From JAKEGN01 sp964465665 (GTDB taxonomy: Bacteria > Pseudomonadota > Gammaproteobacteria > Steroidobacterales > Woeseiaceae), in contig CAYXKM010000286.1 in the NCBI GenBank assembly GCA_964465665.1, positions 1 through 13,723 on the forward strand: a DNA stretch of 13,723 nt, in the 5' to 3' direction. A program made the position numbers and the translations under genes. How positions within the stretch are numbered: position 1 is the stretch's first letter; each line of letters starts with the position of its first letter. The notes beneath the pieces were generated by a model. That model had not been told where the DNA came from, did no database searches, and worked only from the letters and a program-made list of their open reading frames with translations. Shown here piece by piece: positions 1 to 6,262 of the stretch.

Positions 1-1
1 G

Positions 2-1093
2 CGTGACGGCTTTTTCGCGTTCGTCTTGGAGGGCATCGGCAGTTTCAATCGCATTAACCGGCGCATGCACAACAAATCCTGGATCGCTGATAACAGGATC
101 GCTGTGGTCGGTGGGCGAAATCTCGGCGACGAGTATTTCGGCGCCAGCGAGAACATGAATTTCGAGGATCTGGATTTCGCCACGGCCGGACCCGTCGTGC
201 AGGATGTTTCCGCGTCATTCGATCGCTTCTGGAATGCACCACTCGCCTACCCGATCGACGTGCTCGATCCGGATTCGGTCAACGAAGAAAGCCTGCTCAA
301 ATTGCGTCAATCTCTCTCCGCCGCATCGGAGGCCGCGCGGAACGGCTGGTATGCGGCGGCATTGCGTGACAGCGAACCGATTCAGCGCATGCTGGGCGGG
401 GATTGGCCTCTGCAGTGGAGCAGCGATTACCAGTTCGTTTCCGACGACCCGGCAAAAGCGACCGGCACTCTCGGCGAGGATGCTTCCGCGGTCGGCAAGG
501 TCCTGTTCCCGGCCATGCTCGGAGCACAGTCGGAGCTGTTCGTTATTTCGCCGTACTTTGTGCCGGGCGCAAAAGGTGCTGAGGCTCTGATCGGGGTCGC
601 GCAGGCGGAGAAACGCGTTCGCATACTGACCAATTCACTTGCGGCCAACGATGTGGCCGCGGTCCACGGCGGTTATGCGAGCCAGCGCAAGAACCTGCTG
701 GCCGGCGGCGTCGAACTGTTCGAGATCAAACCGACCGGCGGTGAGCAGGTTCCGAGCAGCCTGAAAGGTTCGTCCGGCGCGGCCCTGCACACGAAAGCGA
801 TGATCATCGATGGCGAGAGATTGTTCGTTGGCAGTTACAACCTCGATCCGCGCTCGACCTCGCTGAACTGCGAACAGGGCGTACTGGTCGAGAATCCGGT
901 GCTGGCGACACAACTCGAGGCTATTTTTGACGACATGACATCCGGCAATCGCGCCTGGTCGGTGCACCTGCTCAATAAGGACCTGAGCTGGACCGACGGC
1001 ACCGAAACTTTCGACAGCGATCCGAACGCTTCCGCGGGACGCAAGTTCCAGGCGTGGTTTGCAAGGGCGTTCGGCCTCGAATCGCAGTTGTAA
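2..1093 (+). CDS. Phospholipase D family protein, ClsC/YmdC-like (5' end outside window)
   Basis: The frame is open to the left edge, so the N-terminus is missing; a TTG at 26 is unlikely to be the true start because the coding pattern continues upstream of it. Two HKD motifs (HxKxxxxD) are intact: HNKSWIAD at about 68-91 and HTKAMIID at 788-811, each followed by the usual G-rich strand (VGGRNLGDEYFG; VGSYNLDPRS). Between them is the stretch ILTNSLAANDVAAVHGGYA, which I recognise from the ClsC/YmdC branch of cardiolipin-synthase-like enzymes. Members transfer phosphatidyl groups between phospholipids at the inner membrane; ClsC of E. coli uses phosphatidylethanolamine and phosphatidylglycerol. 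About 364 residues are visible against roughly 470 for full-length ClsC, so about 100 are probably missing. The family call is firm; the exact reaction is inferred from the motif context. Confidence 0.9.
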   Translation, partial: RDGFFAFVLEGIGSFNRINRRMHNKSWIADNRIAVVGGRNLGDEYFGASENMNFEDLDFATAGPVVQDVSASFDRFWNAPLAYPIDVLDPDSVNEESLLKLRQSLSAASEAARNGWYAAALRDSEPIQRMLGGDWPLQWSSDYQFVSDDPAKATGTLGEDASAVGKVLFPAMLGAQSELFVISPYFVPGAKGAEALIGVAQAEKRVRILTNSLAANDVAAVHGGYASQRKNLLAGGVELFEIKPTGGEQVPSSLKGSSGAALHTKAMIIDGERLFVGSYNLDPRSTSLNCEQGVLVENPVLATQLEAIFDDMTSGNRAWSVHLLNKDLSWTDGTETFDSDPNASAGRKFQAWFARAFGLESQL

Positions 1094-1108
1094 GGAAATA
1101 CGCAAATA

Positions 1109-1124
1109 AGTGAACACCGGCACC
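1109..1124 (+). repeat. Copy 1 of 16-bp element AGTGAACRCCRGCACC
   Basis: AGTGAACACCGGCACC here recurs as AGTGAACGCCGGCACC at 10876-10891 (+) and AGTGAACACCAGCACC on the minus strand at 10848-10833. This copy points at the first Crp/Fnr gene, about 110 nt from its start, and directly abuts the weak palindrome at 1125-1140. All three copies are intergenic. Function unknown; a regulator or sigma-factor recognition element is the simplest reading. Confidence 0.55.
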
Positions 1125-1140
1125 GGTGCGATAGCGCACA
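1125..1140. promoter_or_regulatory. Weak copy of Crp/Fnr-like palindrome upstream of regulator 1
   Basis: GGTGCGATAGCGCACA fits TGTRCG-N4-CGYACA with one mismatch in the left arm. The inner arms GTGCG and CGCAC are perfectly complementary. It lies 94 nt before the ATG at 1235. Unlike the other copies, no -10-like hexamer is seen 20-21 nt downstream, so its role here is less certain. Possible autoregulatory site. Confidence 0.45.
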
Positions 1141-1234
1141 CACTGATGGGTAATAGTGGTACCCTTGCGTCTTAGGCGATTCCCGGCAACTATTTCATCT
1201 CAACGCGCTGTAGACGCTGCATTTCCTGTCGAGC

Positions 1235-1975
1235 ATGGCCAATCTTCATAACCCGATGCAAAACCACCTTCTTGCGGCACTGCCCGAGGCCGACTTCGAA
1301 CGTATTTCGCCGGGGCTCGAACTGTCCACGATGCCACTCGGTGCGGCCGTCTATGAGTCCGGCGCACAACTGCAGCATGTGTATTTTCCAACCAACTCGA
1401 TCGTGTCCTTGCTCTATGTCATGGAGGACGGTGCATCCGCGGAGATTGCTATTGTCGGTAACGAGGGGATACTCGGCATTGCGCTGTTCATGGGTGGCGA
1501 AACCACGCCGAGCAGGGCCGTAGTACAGAGTGCGGGCCACGGTTACCGGCTGAGTTCCAGGTTACTGAAACAGGAGTTCAACCGTGGGGGGCCGATGATG
1601 CGCCTTCTGCTGCGCTACACCCAGGCGCTGATTACGCAAATGGCGCAGACCGCCGTGTGCAATCGCCATCATTCACTGGAACAGCAACTGTGCCGCTGGC
1701 TGTTGCTGAGCCTGGACCGGCTGTCCTCCAATGAATTGACGATGACCCAGGAACTGATCGCCAACATGCTCGGAGTGCGACGTGAAGGGGTCACGGAGGC
1801 CGCCGGAAACCTGCAGCGCGCCGGTTTGATCCGCTACAGCCGTGGCCACATCGAGGTACTCGACAGGCCGCAACTGGAGCAGCGGGTCTGCGAGTGCTAC
1901 GCGGTGGTCAAGAAAGAGTTCGACCGGCTACTGTCGGACATCCCGCCAGGAAACGCCTCGAAAACCGTCCAGTAA
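1235..1975 (+). CDS. Crp/Fnr-family transcriptional regulator 1
   Basis: 246 residues with a cNMP-binding-type beta-roll (about 20-110), a long dimerisation helix (about 112-140) and a C-terminal winged helix (about 165-210). The recognition helix begins LGVRREGVTEAAG: relative to E. coli CRP, Arg180 and Glu181 are kept (R183, E184) and Arg185 is replaced by Glu188. The phosphate-binding segment reads ETTPSRAVVQ and does not match the canonical cAMP cassette well, so the ligand is unknown. There is no N-terminal Fe-S cysteine cluster as in FNR, but C142, C153 and a C-terminal CEC (219-221) stand out; the C142 and CxC positions recur in the paralog downstream. The start at 1235 has only a weak GAG upstream; ATG at 1256 is an alternative. 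Paralogous to the next gene, 131 nt away, and likely a controller of the envelope-stress genes in this window. Confidence 0.93.
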   Translation: MANLHNPMQNHLLAALPEADFERISPGLELSTMPLGAAVYESGAQLQHVYFPTNSIVSLLYVMEDGASAEIAIVGNEGILGIALFMGGETTPSRAVVQSAGHGYRLSSRLLKQEFNRGGPMMRLLLRYTQALITQMAQTAVCNRHHSLEQQLCRWLLLSLDRLSSNELTMTQELIANMLGVRREGVTEAAGNLQRAGLIRYSRGHIEVLDRPQLEQRVCECYAVVKKEFDRLLSDIPPGNASKTVQ

Positions 1976-2057
1976 GGTCGTTTTTCACCGTCGATCATAC
2001 GGCGGCAAACTGCGACAACTGACCGCCGACGCGTATCGCAGGTGAGATTCATTCTTA

Positions 2058-2073
2058 TGTACGCTGCTGCACA
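2058..2073. promoter_or_regulatory. Crp/Fnr-like palindrome upstream of regulator 2
   Basis: TGTACGCTGCTGCACA matches TGTRCG-N4-CGYACA except for one base in the right arm (T for C). It is followed after 20 nt by GATAAT (2094-2099), a 5/6 match to the -10 consensus. That geometry puts the palindrome centre at about -40.5 to -41.5 if transcription starts at 2106 or 2107, as at class II Crp-activated promoters. It probably drives the ATG at 2107, perhaps as a leaderless message. Confidence 0.65.
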
Positions 2074-2106
2074 GATGCGACGTTACAAAAGTGGATAATC
2101 CGCAGA

Positions 2107-2793
2107 ATGCAGAGCAATCGCTTGCTGGCCCCGTTGCGTCGCCAAGACCGTCATCAGCTCCTCGCAAGCTGCGACAAAGTCGAGCTGAGGCTGGGCGAGA
2201 TTCTGATGGAACCCGGCCAGCGTATCCGGTACGTCTATTTTCCGCGGGACGGCTTCATATCCCAGTTGGCCCCGGTTGATGATCACGAAAACCTGGAACT
2301 GGCGTTGGTCGGGAACGAGGGCATGCTCGGCATATCGCTGGTGCTGGGTGTCAACTCTTCGATGCTGCAAGCCGTCGTACAGGGCCCCGGCAGCGCGCTA
2401 CGCATCAGCGCCGCGTCGTTCGTTCGCGACCTCGAGCAGATACCGGCGTTGCGGCGCCGGCTGAAACGCTATATTTACGTATTACAGGCACAGCTTGCAC
2501 TGACCGTCACCTGCAACAGTTTTCACACGCTGGACAAGCGACTCGCGCATTGGTTGCTGATGTCGCACGACCGCGCGCAGCTCGGCAACATTCACCTCAC
2601 GCACAAGTTCCTCGCGCAAATGCTCGGCGTGCGTCGGGTCGGAATAACGAACGCCGCCGGACTGCTGCAGCAACAGCTGGTCATCAGTTATAAACGAGGT
2701 GATATCACCGTATTGAGCCGTTCCGGTCTGGAAAAAGCCGCCTGCAGTTGCTATAAATCATCGAAAGCAACATACGCGAGTATCCTGGGCTAA
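2107..2793 (+). CDS. Crp/Fnr-family transcriptional regulator 2
   Basis: 228 residues in the same domain order as the preceding regulator: beta-roll (about 15-105), dimer helix (about 112-135) and winged helix (about 160-205). The recognition helix is LGVRRVGITNAAG; CRP Arg180 is kept (R177), but Glu181 becomes Val178 and Arg185 becomes Asn182. The residues that specify the G-A of TGTGA are therefore gone, while the one that reads the first G is kept. The ligand pocket lacks the arginine of the CRP phosphate cassette (NSSMLQAVVQ), so cAMP binding is unlikely. C136 and C213/C215 (CSC) parallel cysteines of the paralog. No Shine-Dalgarno sequence is visible before ATG 2107, and the -10-like GATAAT ends 8 nt before it, consistent with a leaderless transcript. 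The gene converges on the M48 protease gene with only 42 nt between the stops and no clear terminator. Confidence 0.93.
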   Translation: MQSNRLLAPLRRQDRHQLLASCDKVELRLGEILMEPGQRIRYVYFPRDGFISQLAPVDDHENLELALVGNEGMLGISLVLGVNSSMLQAVVQGPGSALRISAASFVRDLEQIPALRRRLKRYIYVLQAQLALTVTCNSFHTLDKRLAHWLLMSHDRAQLGNIHLTHKFLAQMLGVRRVGITNAAGLLQQQLVISYKRGDITVLSRSGLEKAACSCYKSSKATYASILG

Positions 2794-2835
2794 TCAGAGC
2801 GCGGACCGCCGTGTCAGGCGAGATGCGAGATGCGA

Positions 2836-3651
2836 TCATGTCGCGGCGTCGTACAGCGGCATCACCGTCGGCAGCAGCTGTTGGATCTGCTGAACACGGC
2901 TGGCATCCGCCGGGTGAGAACTGAGAAACTCCGGCGGTTTACCGCCCTTACTCGCACTGGTCATCTTCTGCCAAAGTGTGATGCCGGCACGCGGGTCGTA
3001 TCCTGCGCGCGCCGCGAGCTCAAGGCCTATGCGGTCCGCTTCGCTTTCATCGGTGCGGCTGAAGCGGGTCGCCAGCAATGCCTGGTAACCGGCGTTGGCG
3101 GCACCCGTTGATGCTTCTCCAAGGCCGAACACCGCAGCACCCACGCCTATTGCGCCCTCGGCCACTATCGCTTGCGACATTTGTTCGCGAGCATGCTCGC
3201 GTAGCGCATGTGCGATTTCGTGCCCGAGCACGTTGGCGAGCTCCGCGTCTGTCAAGTCGAGATGCGTCACGAGGCCCGAGTACACCATGATCTTGCCGCC
3301 AGGCAGGCAGAATGCATTCAATTCATCGCTCGTTATCAGATTGACTTCCCAATTCCACCCGGGCGCGTCCTTGCGAAAAACCCTGGTTTGCGCTTCGAGG
3401 CGGCTGGAGATCGTGCGCACACGCTGAAGCAAAGCCGGGTTCTTGTTCAGTACTCCCTCGCTCGATGCGTCGGACTTGAGCGTCGCATAACTTTCTGCGG
3501 CCATCGCATCGAGTTGTTCCGACGACACCAGCAATAATTGCGAACGATCTGCGCCCACCGCACCCCCGGCGGTTGTGGTCTCGCAACCCCAAAGTGTCGT
3601 CAGCAGGAATCCGAGAAACACTGCCGCTGTAATGCAACGGATCGAACTCAT
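2836..3651 (-). CDS. M48-family metalloprotease lipoprotein, LoiP/YggG-like
   Basis: 271 residues from ATG 3651, chosen because it has a good SD (AGGGAG, about 7 nt) and gives a clean lipoprotein signal: hydrophobic core then LWGC with Cys23. Longer in-frame starts lie inside the dismutase gene. The zinc site is intact: HEIAH (144-148) with an ExEAD motif (202-206) supplying the third ligand; the family's C-terminal SSHP motif is at 244-247. Expected role: periplasmic or outer-membrane zinc endopeptidase that degrades misfolded envelope proteins, by analogy with LoiP (YggG) and BepA. The ATG overlaps the stop of the upstream superoxide dismutase as ATGA, so the two are almost certainly co-transcribed and translationally coupled. 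Pairing with a dismutase suggests clearance of oxidised envelope proteins, which is inference. Confidence 0.92.
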   Translation of the reverse strand: MSSIRCITAAVFLGFLLTTLWGCETTTAGGAVGADRSQLLLVSSEQLDAMAAESYATLKSDASSEGVLNKNPALLQRVRTISSRLEAQTRVFRKDAPGWNWEVNLITSDELNAFCLPGGKIMVYSGLVTHLDLTDAELANVLGHEIAHALREHAREQMSQAIVAEGAIGVGAAVFGLGEASTGAANAGYQALLATRFSRTDESEADRIGLELAARAGYDPRAGITLWQKMTSASKGGKPPEFLSSHPADASRVQQIQQLLPTVMPLYDAAT

Positions 3652-4385
3652 CTCGTCACTCCCTGCGACAGGCCACCTTCGTCCTCCCAATCCCGTTCTG
3701 CGGGTTGATCGGACCCGCGCTCATAGCGGCGCATTGCCTCCTCCCAGTTGACAATTGACCACCAGGCGCGCAGGTACTCGCCACGGCGGCTGCCATAATT
3801 CAGGTAGTAGGCATGCTCCCAGACGTCATTCAACAGAATCGGGAATCGTCCCTTCAGCAGCGGACTATCATGTCCGTCCGTGGTTTCGATACGGAGCTTG
3901 CCGCCGTCCTGGCGAGACTCCGTCAACCACACCCACCCGGACCCGAACAACTGTTCGCCTGCTTCCGTAAAACGGGCTTTGAATTGCGAGAAGGTGCCGA
4001 AGTCGCGATCGATTGCATCGGCAAGTACGCCCTTGGGTACCTGCGATCGCTGTCTGGCAGGAGCCATGGCCCGCCAGAACAGACTGTGATTGACGTGCCC
4101 GCCCGCGTTATTGCGTACCGAAGTCCGGATCATTTGCGGGACCTTGCTCAAATTGAGTAATAGCCAAAGCGCGCTGCGACCTTGCAGCTCCGGATACGCT
4201 TCGAGCGCAGCATTGAGGGCTGCCACGTACGATGCGTGATGGTGGTCGTGATGCGACTCCATGGTTTTTGCGTCGATATACGGTTCGAGTGCGTGGTAGC
4301 CGTAGGGCAATGGAGGCAGCGTGTGTTTCGATGAAAGTTCAGTCATGTTCTGCTGGACTTTCGTCGCTTGATTCCGTGCAGTCAT
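3648..4385 (-). CDS. Fe/Mn-type superoxide dismutase with His in the Gln-146 position
   Basis: 245 residues. It converts superoxide to oxygen and hydrogen peroxide. All four metal ligands are present: H45 (MESHH), H100 (GGHVNHSLFW), D187 and H191 (NDVWEHAYYLNY). Tyr53 matches the second-shell Tyr34. The N-terminal second-shell position is Gly (AGGHVNH, as in Mn enzymes, not AAQ as in E. coli FeSOD). However, the C-terminal position that holds Gln146 in E. coli MnSOD is His172 (DGHDSPL), and the residue two before the Asp ligand is Leu185. Metal specificity is therefore not assignable from the standard rules. A charged tail of about 25 residues follows the usual NWEEAMRRY end. There is no signal peptide, so it is cytoplasmic. 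Start 4385 has GAGG 10 nt upstream; ATG 4346 would give a more typical N-terminus but has a poor SD. First gene of an operon with the M48 protease. Confidence 0.93.
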   Translation of the reverse strand: MTARNQATKVQQNMTELSSKHTLPPLPYGYHALEPYIDAKTMESHHDHHHASYVAALNAALEAYPELQGRSALWLLLNLSKVPQMIRTSVRNNAGGHVNHSLFWRAMAPARQRSQVPKGVLADAIDRDFGTFSQFKARFTEAGEQLFGSGWVWLTESRQDGGKLRIETTDGHDSPLLKGRFPILLNDVWEHAYYLNYGSRRGEYLRAWWSIVNWEEAMRRYERGSDQPAERDWEDEGGLSQGVTR

Positions 4386-4438
4386 AATATTGACGCCTCG
4401 CGATAGCAGAGCCGGCCAGGATTTGCGGCGAATCTGCG

Positions 4439-4468
4439 AAAATCCCCCGGGACATTGAGCCCCGGGGG
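4439..4468 (-). terminator. Possible intrinsic terminator between the small lipoprotein gene and sod
   Basis: Read on the minus strand, an 8-bp all-GC stem (CCCCCGGG / CCCGGGGG) with a loop of about 9 nt is followed by ATTTT. The stem is very strong but the U-tract is only four residues. It could end the lipoprotein transcript upstream or act as a stem-loop in the sod leader. Confidence 0.4.
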
Positions 4469-4475
4469 TTGGAGA

Positions 4476-4504
4476 GCCCGCGCATTTGGGGGAGAAACGC
4501 GGGC
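4476..4504. other. Second GC-rich stem-loop in the sod upstream region
   Basis: GCCCGCG (4476-4482) and CGCGGGC (4498-4504) are perfect inverted arms around a 15-nt loop. It lies immediately beside the CCCCCGGG hairpin, so the sod upstream region carries two strong adjacent stems. No T-run follows it on either strand. Confidence 0.4.
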
Positions 4505-4644
4505 GATTGCCAGAAAACTGGTGTCCTGGCTATGCGTGCCAGCACTTTCGTTCATTTTGTGCAAACTCTATAAATTATCTCGCAACGCAATGGCAGGACT
4601 CGAAGCGCATATCACACGCGACAGAGCGCGAGCCCCGTCGGGTT

Positions 4645-4851
4645 TCAGTTCGGCTTGTCATCCTCTACTGCTTCTTCGATGTCGTCTTGTGCTTCATCGA
4701 TCGCGTCATCGATCTTGTTACCGGTCGTTTCACCGCCTGCGGCGATGTCTTCGACTGTTTCATCAATTTCCTCGCCAACTTTTTCCACCGGTCCTTGCTT
4801 CTCACAGGCGAGCAGCAAGAACACCATCGGTATCGCAAACAGCCATTTCAT
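4645..4851 (-). CDS. Small acidic lipoprotein, uncharacterised
   Basis: 68 residues starting MKWLFAIPMVFLLLAC, a textbook lipoprotein signal with Cys16; the mature part is only about 53 residues. It is almost entirely Asp/Glu, Ala, Ile and Lys, with repeated IDE/IDD/IEE units (EEIDETVEDI, NKIDDAIDEAQDDIEEAV). This predicts a strongly acidic amphipathic helix, possibly a coiled coil. I do not recognise a named family. Glu at +2 after the lipid Cys does not clearly mark inner-membrane retention. The start at 4851 gives the signal peptide directly; an in-frame ATG at 4872 would add seven polar residues and is less likely. It lies 64 nt downstream of the GlsB-like gene on the same strand and may share its promoter. 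The length is short, but the signal and composition make it a real gene. Confidence 0.75.
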   Translation of the reverse strand: MKWLFAIPMVFLLLACEKQGPVEKVGEEIDETVEDIAAGGETTGNKIDDAIDEAQDDIEEAVEDDKPN

Positions 4852-4915
4852 ATGAGTACACTCTTTTTGCATTTGAATTCGAGCACGGGTCCGCCCAGTC
4901 GGCCGATTCGGCCTC

Positions 4916-5185
4916 TTACCGTAGGGCAGAGCCGCGGAATAACTTCACCACGGCGATCAGGACGACGGCGCCTACCAGAGACACCAGGAGTGCGCTGACA
5001 CTCAAATTTCCCTCATTGATCGTCGAGGTGCCGAAAGCGCCGCCGAATAGCCAGCCGCCTAAGAGGGCACCGATGATGCCGACAACGACATTGAGAATTA
5101 TGCCCTGACGACCGTCGGTCCCCATGATCATGCTGGCGACCCAACCAATCAGCCCGCCAACTACCAGCCAAATCAAGATATTCAT
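4916..5185 (-). CDS. GlsB/YeaQ/YmgE-family stress-response membrane protein
   Basis: 89 residues, three predicted membrane segments and the family's Gly-rich pattern: NILIWLVVGGLIGWVASMI, then ILNVVVGIIGALLGGWLF, and a last helix SALLVSLVGAVVLIAVVKLF. These transglycosylase-associated-type proteins are small inner-membrane proteins often induced by stress; their biochemical activity is not known. The start at 5185 is set by GAGGA 9 nt upstream (on the minus strand) and the typical MNILIW beginning; an upstream in-frame start would add eleven charged residues. A perfect 20-bp palindrome lies 57-76 nt upstream with a -10-like TACAGT correctly placed, so this is a strong candidate member of the Crp/Fnr-linked regulon. 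Confidence 0.92.
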   Translation of the reverse strand: MNILIWLVVGGLIGWVASMIMGTDGRQGIILNVVVGIIGALLGGWLFGGAFGTSTINEGNLSVSALLVSLVGAVVLIAVVKLFRGSALR

Positions 5186-5216
5186 GAAATTTTTCCTCGC
5201 TCTTTTACCAGCAAAC

Positions 5217-5222
5217 ACTGTA
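5217..5222 (-). promoter_or_regulatory. -10-like hexamer for the glsB-like gene
   Basis: TACAGT on the minus strand, 21 nt past the edge of the palindrome at 5244-5259. A start at about 5210 would place the palindrome centre at -41.5 and leave a 25-nt leader containing the GAGGA SD. No convincing -35 is needed in the class II layout. Confidence 0.45.
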
Positions 5223-5241
5223 ATCCCAGGTGCAGGCGGGG

Positions 5242-5261
5242 TCTGTACGCTGGCGTACAGA
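5242..5261. promoter_or_regulatory. Perfect 20-bp palindrome (Crp/Fnr-like operator) upstream of glsB
   Basis: TCTGTACGCTGGCGTACAGA is a perfect inverted repeat (9-2-9). It is the best copy of the motif TGTRCG-N4-CGYACA, here at 5244-5259. Outer arms GGCGG (5235-5239) and CCGCC (5266-5270) could extend it into a larger cruciform. It sits in the 87-nt gap between the C39-like peptidase gene and glsB. Confidence 0.7.
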
Positions 5262-5272
5262 TGCTCCGCCAG

Positions 5273-6262
5273 CTAGGGACGGTTTGAAGCTTTTTCGGCA
5301 CTTCCAAGGATGGTCGCCTGTGTATCCCGCAGATCGTCCAGCAGCGGCGAGCCGACGGCAAGCAGCAGCGCGCTGTCGATCTGCTCCAGGGCGTCCTGTC
5401 GTCGCCCCTGGGCAGCCAGCGTCATCGCGAGGTTATTGCGCACGATGAGCGATGCGCGGTCATGGCGAAGCATGTCCTCGTAGAGCGCCTCTGCAGCGAG
5501 AAAATTGGCGAGTGAGTACTCGGCATTCGCCAAACCGAAAAGAAGTACGGTGTCGTCAGGCCATCGTGACAGGCCTGCTTGCCAGGCAGCCCGTGCTTCC
5601 GTGTGGTGCCCGGTCTGCTCCAGCCCTGCGACAGCTTCAATGTAGCCCAAGCGGTCCGCTTCGGCAGGCAGCTCGCCCGGCCGGAGCGATGTCATGGCCC
5701 AGAACCCGCTGCGTTGCCAGGTGCGCAGAAACACGCTCGTCTGCATGATGCGGCGCGCGTCGGTGCCGGAGCGTAGAACTATCTCGTTGCGCTCCGCATC
5801 CGCGCCGATCACCACGGCGTAGTGCCAGCGAGGTGCCCAGCTTACGCCGAGGTTTTGCAGCACCAGGACCGGCCGGCCGGCTGCCAGCTCACCCGTGAGT
5901 GCGGCGAGTGCAGGCGCGAGAACATACGGTACTCGCCCGGCAGCCCGAGTAGCTGCGAGTAATTCGCTTTGCAGGCTACCCTGTCGGGCAGGCAGATAGA
6001 CCTGATCGACAACGGCGTCAAGCGTCGTTGCCACACCGCTTGCCGTCAAAAGTGTCGTCAGTGCCGCCGGCCCGCACTGAAACTGTTGTTGCGGAAAAAA
6101 GGGAGTGTCAACGAGCTCGAGCGGACTGGGCGCTGTTCCGTAGTCGCTGACTGCGGGGGGCAACGAGCTGCACGCCCACAATGCGCAAACGAAAAAAAGG
6201 ACCGACGCATGCGCGGCCCTTTTTGACAAACCTGTAAAGCGAAGGGAAAGGGATGTGTTCAA
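5273..6262 (-). CDS. PA2778-family C39-like cysteine peptidase, TPR lipoprotein
   Basis: 329 residues. It begins with a lipoprotein signal (hydrophobic core, ALWAC, Cys31), then a papain-fold C39-like domain with Cys63 in QCGPAALTTLL and His147 in WHYAVVIG, then TPR-like helices (about 205-315, including LFGLANAEYSLANFLAAEAL and RNNLAMTLAAQGRRQDALEQ). The Asp-Pro that usually completes the C39 triad is not seen (LRSGT instead), so activity is plausible but not certain. The start is TTG at 6262, supported by AAGG a few nt upstream and a TTGA overlap with the stop of the PA2779-family gene; no internal Met offers an alternative. The product should be anchored in the envelope facing the periplasm. 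C39 enzymes cut after Gly-Gly, and the coupled upstream gene encodes a protein with a Gly-Gly directly before a hydrophobic segment, so that protein is the obvious candidate substrate. Confidence 0.88.
   Translation of the reverse strand: MNTSLSLRFTGLSKRAAHASVLFFVCALWACSSLPPAVSDYGTAPSPLELVDTPFFPQQQFQCGPAALTTLLTASGVATTLDAVVDQVYLPARQGSLQSELLAATRAAGRVPYVLAPALAALTGELAAGRPVLVLQNLGVSWAPRWHYAVVIGADAERNEIVLRSGTDARRIMQTSVFLRTWQRSGFWAMTSLRPGELPAEADRLGYIEAVAGLEQTGHHTEARAAWQAGLSRWPDDTVLLFGLANAEYSLANFLAAEALYEDMLRHDRASLIVRNNLAMTLAAQGRRQDALEQIDSALLLAVGSPLLDDLRDTQATILGSAEKASNRP

Noticed and set aside
1111..1135. Sigma-54 (-24/-12) promoter reading of the GGCACC region
   Set aside because: GGCAC is present but the required TGC at the -12 spacing is not found in this copy or in the copy at 10876.
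2794..2835. Bidirectional terminator between the convergent Crp/Fnr 2 and M48 genes
   Set aside because: The gap has only short GATGCGA repeats and no stem with a T-run on either strand.
4455..5108. Plus-strand frames of 170-217 codons over the small lipoprotein and glsB genes
   Set aside because: Ser/Arg/Pro/His-rich translations without domains; the minus strand carries a lipoprotein signal and a recognisable GlsB family protein with SD.
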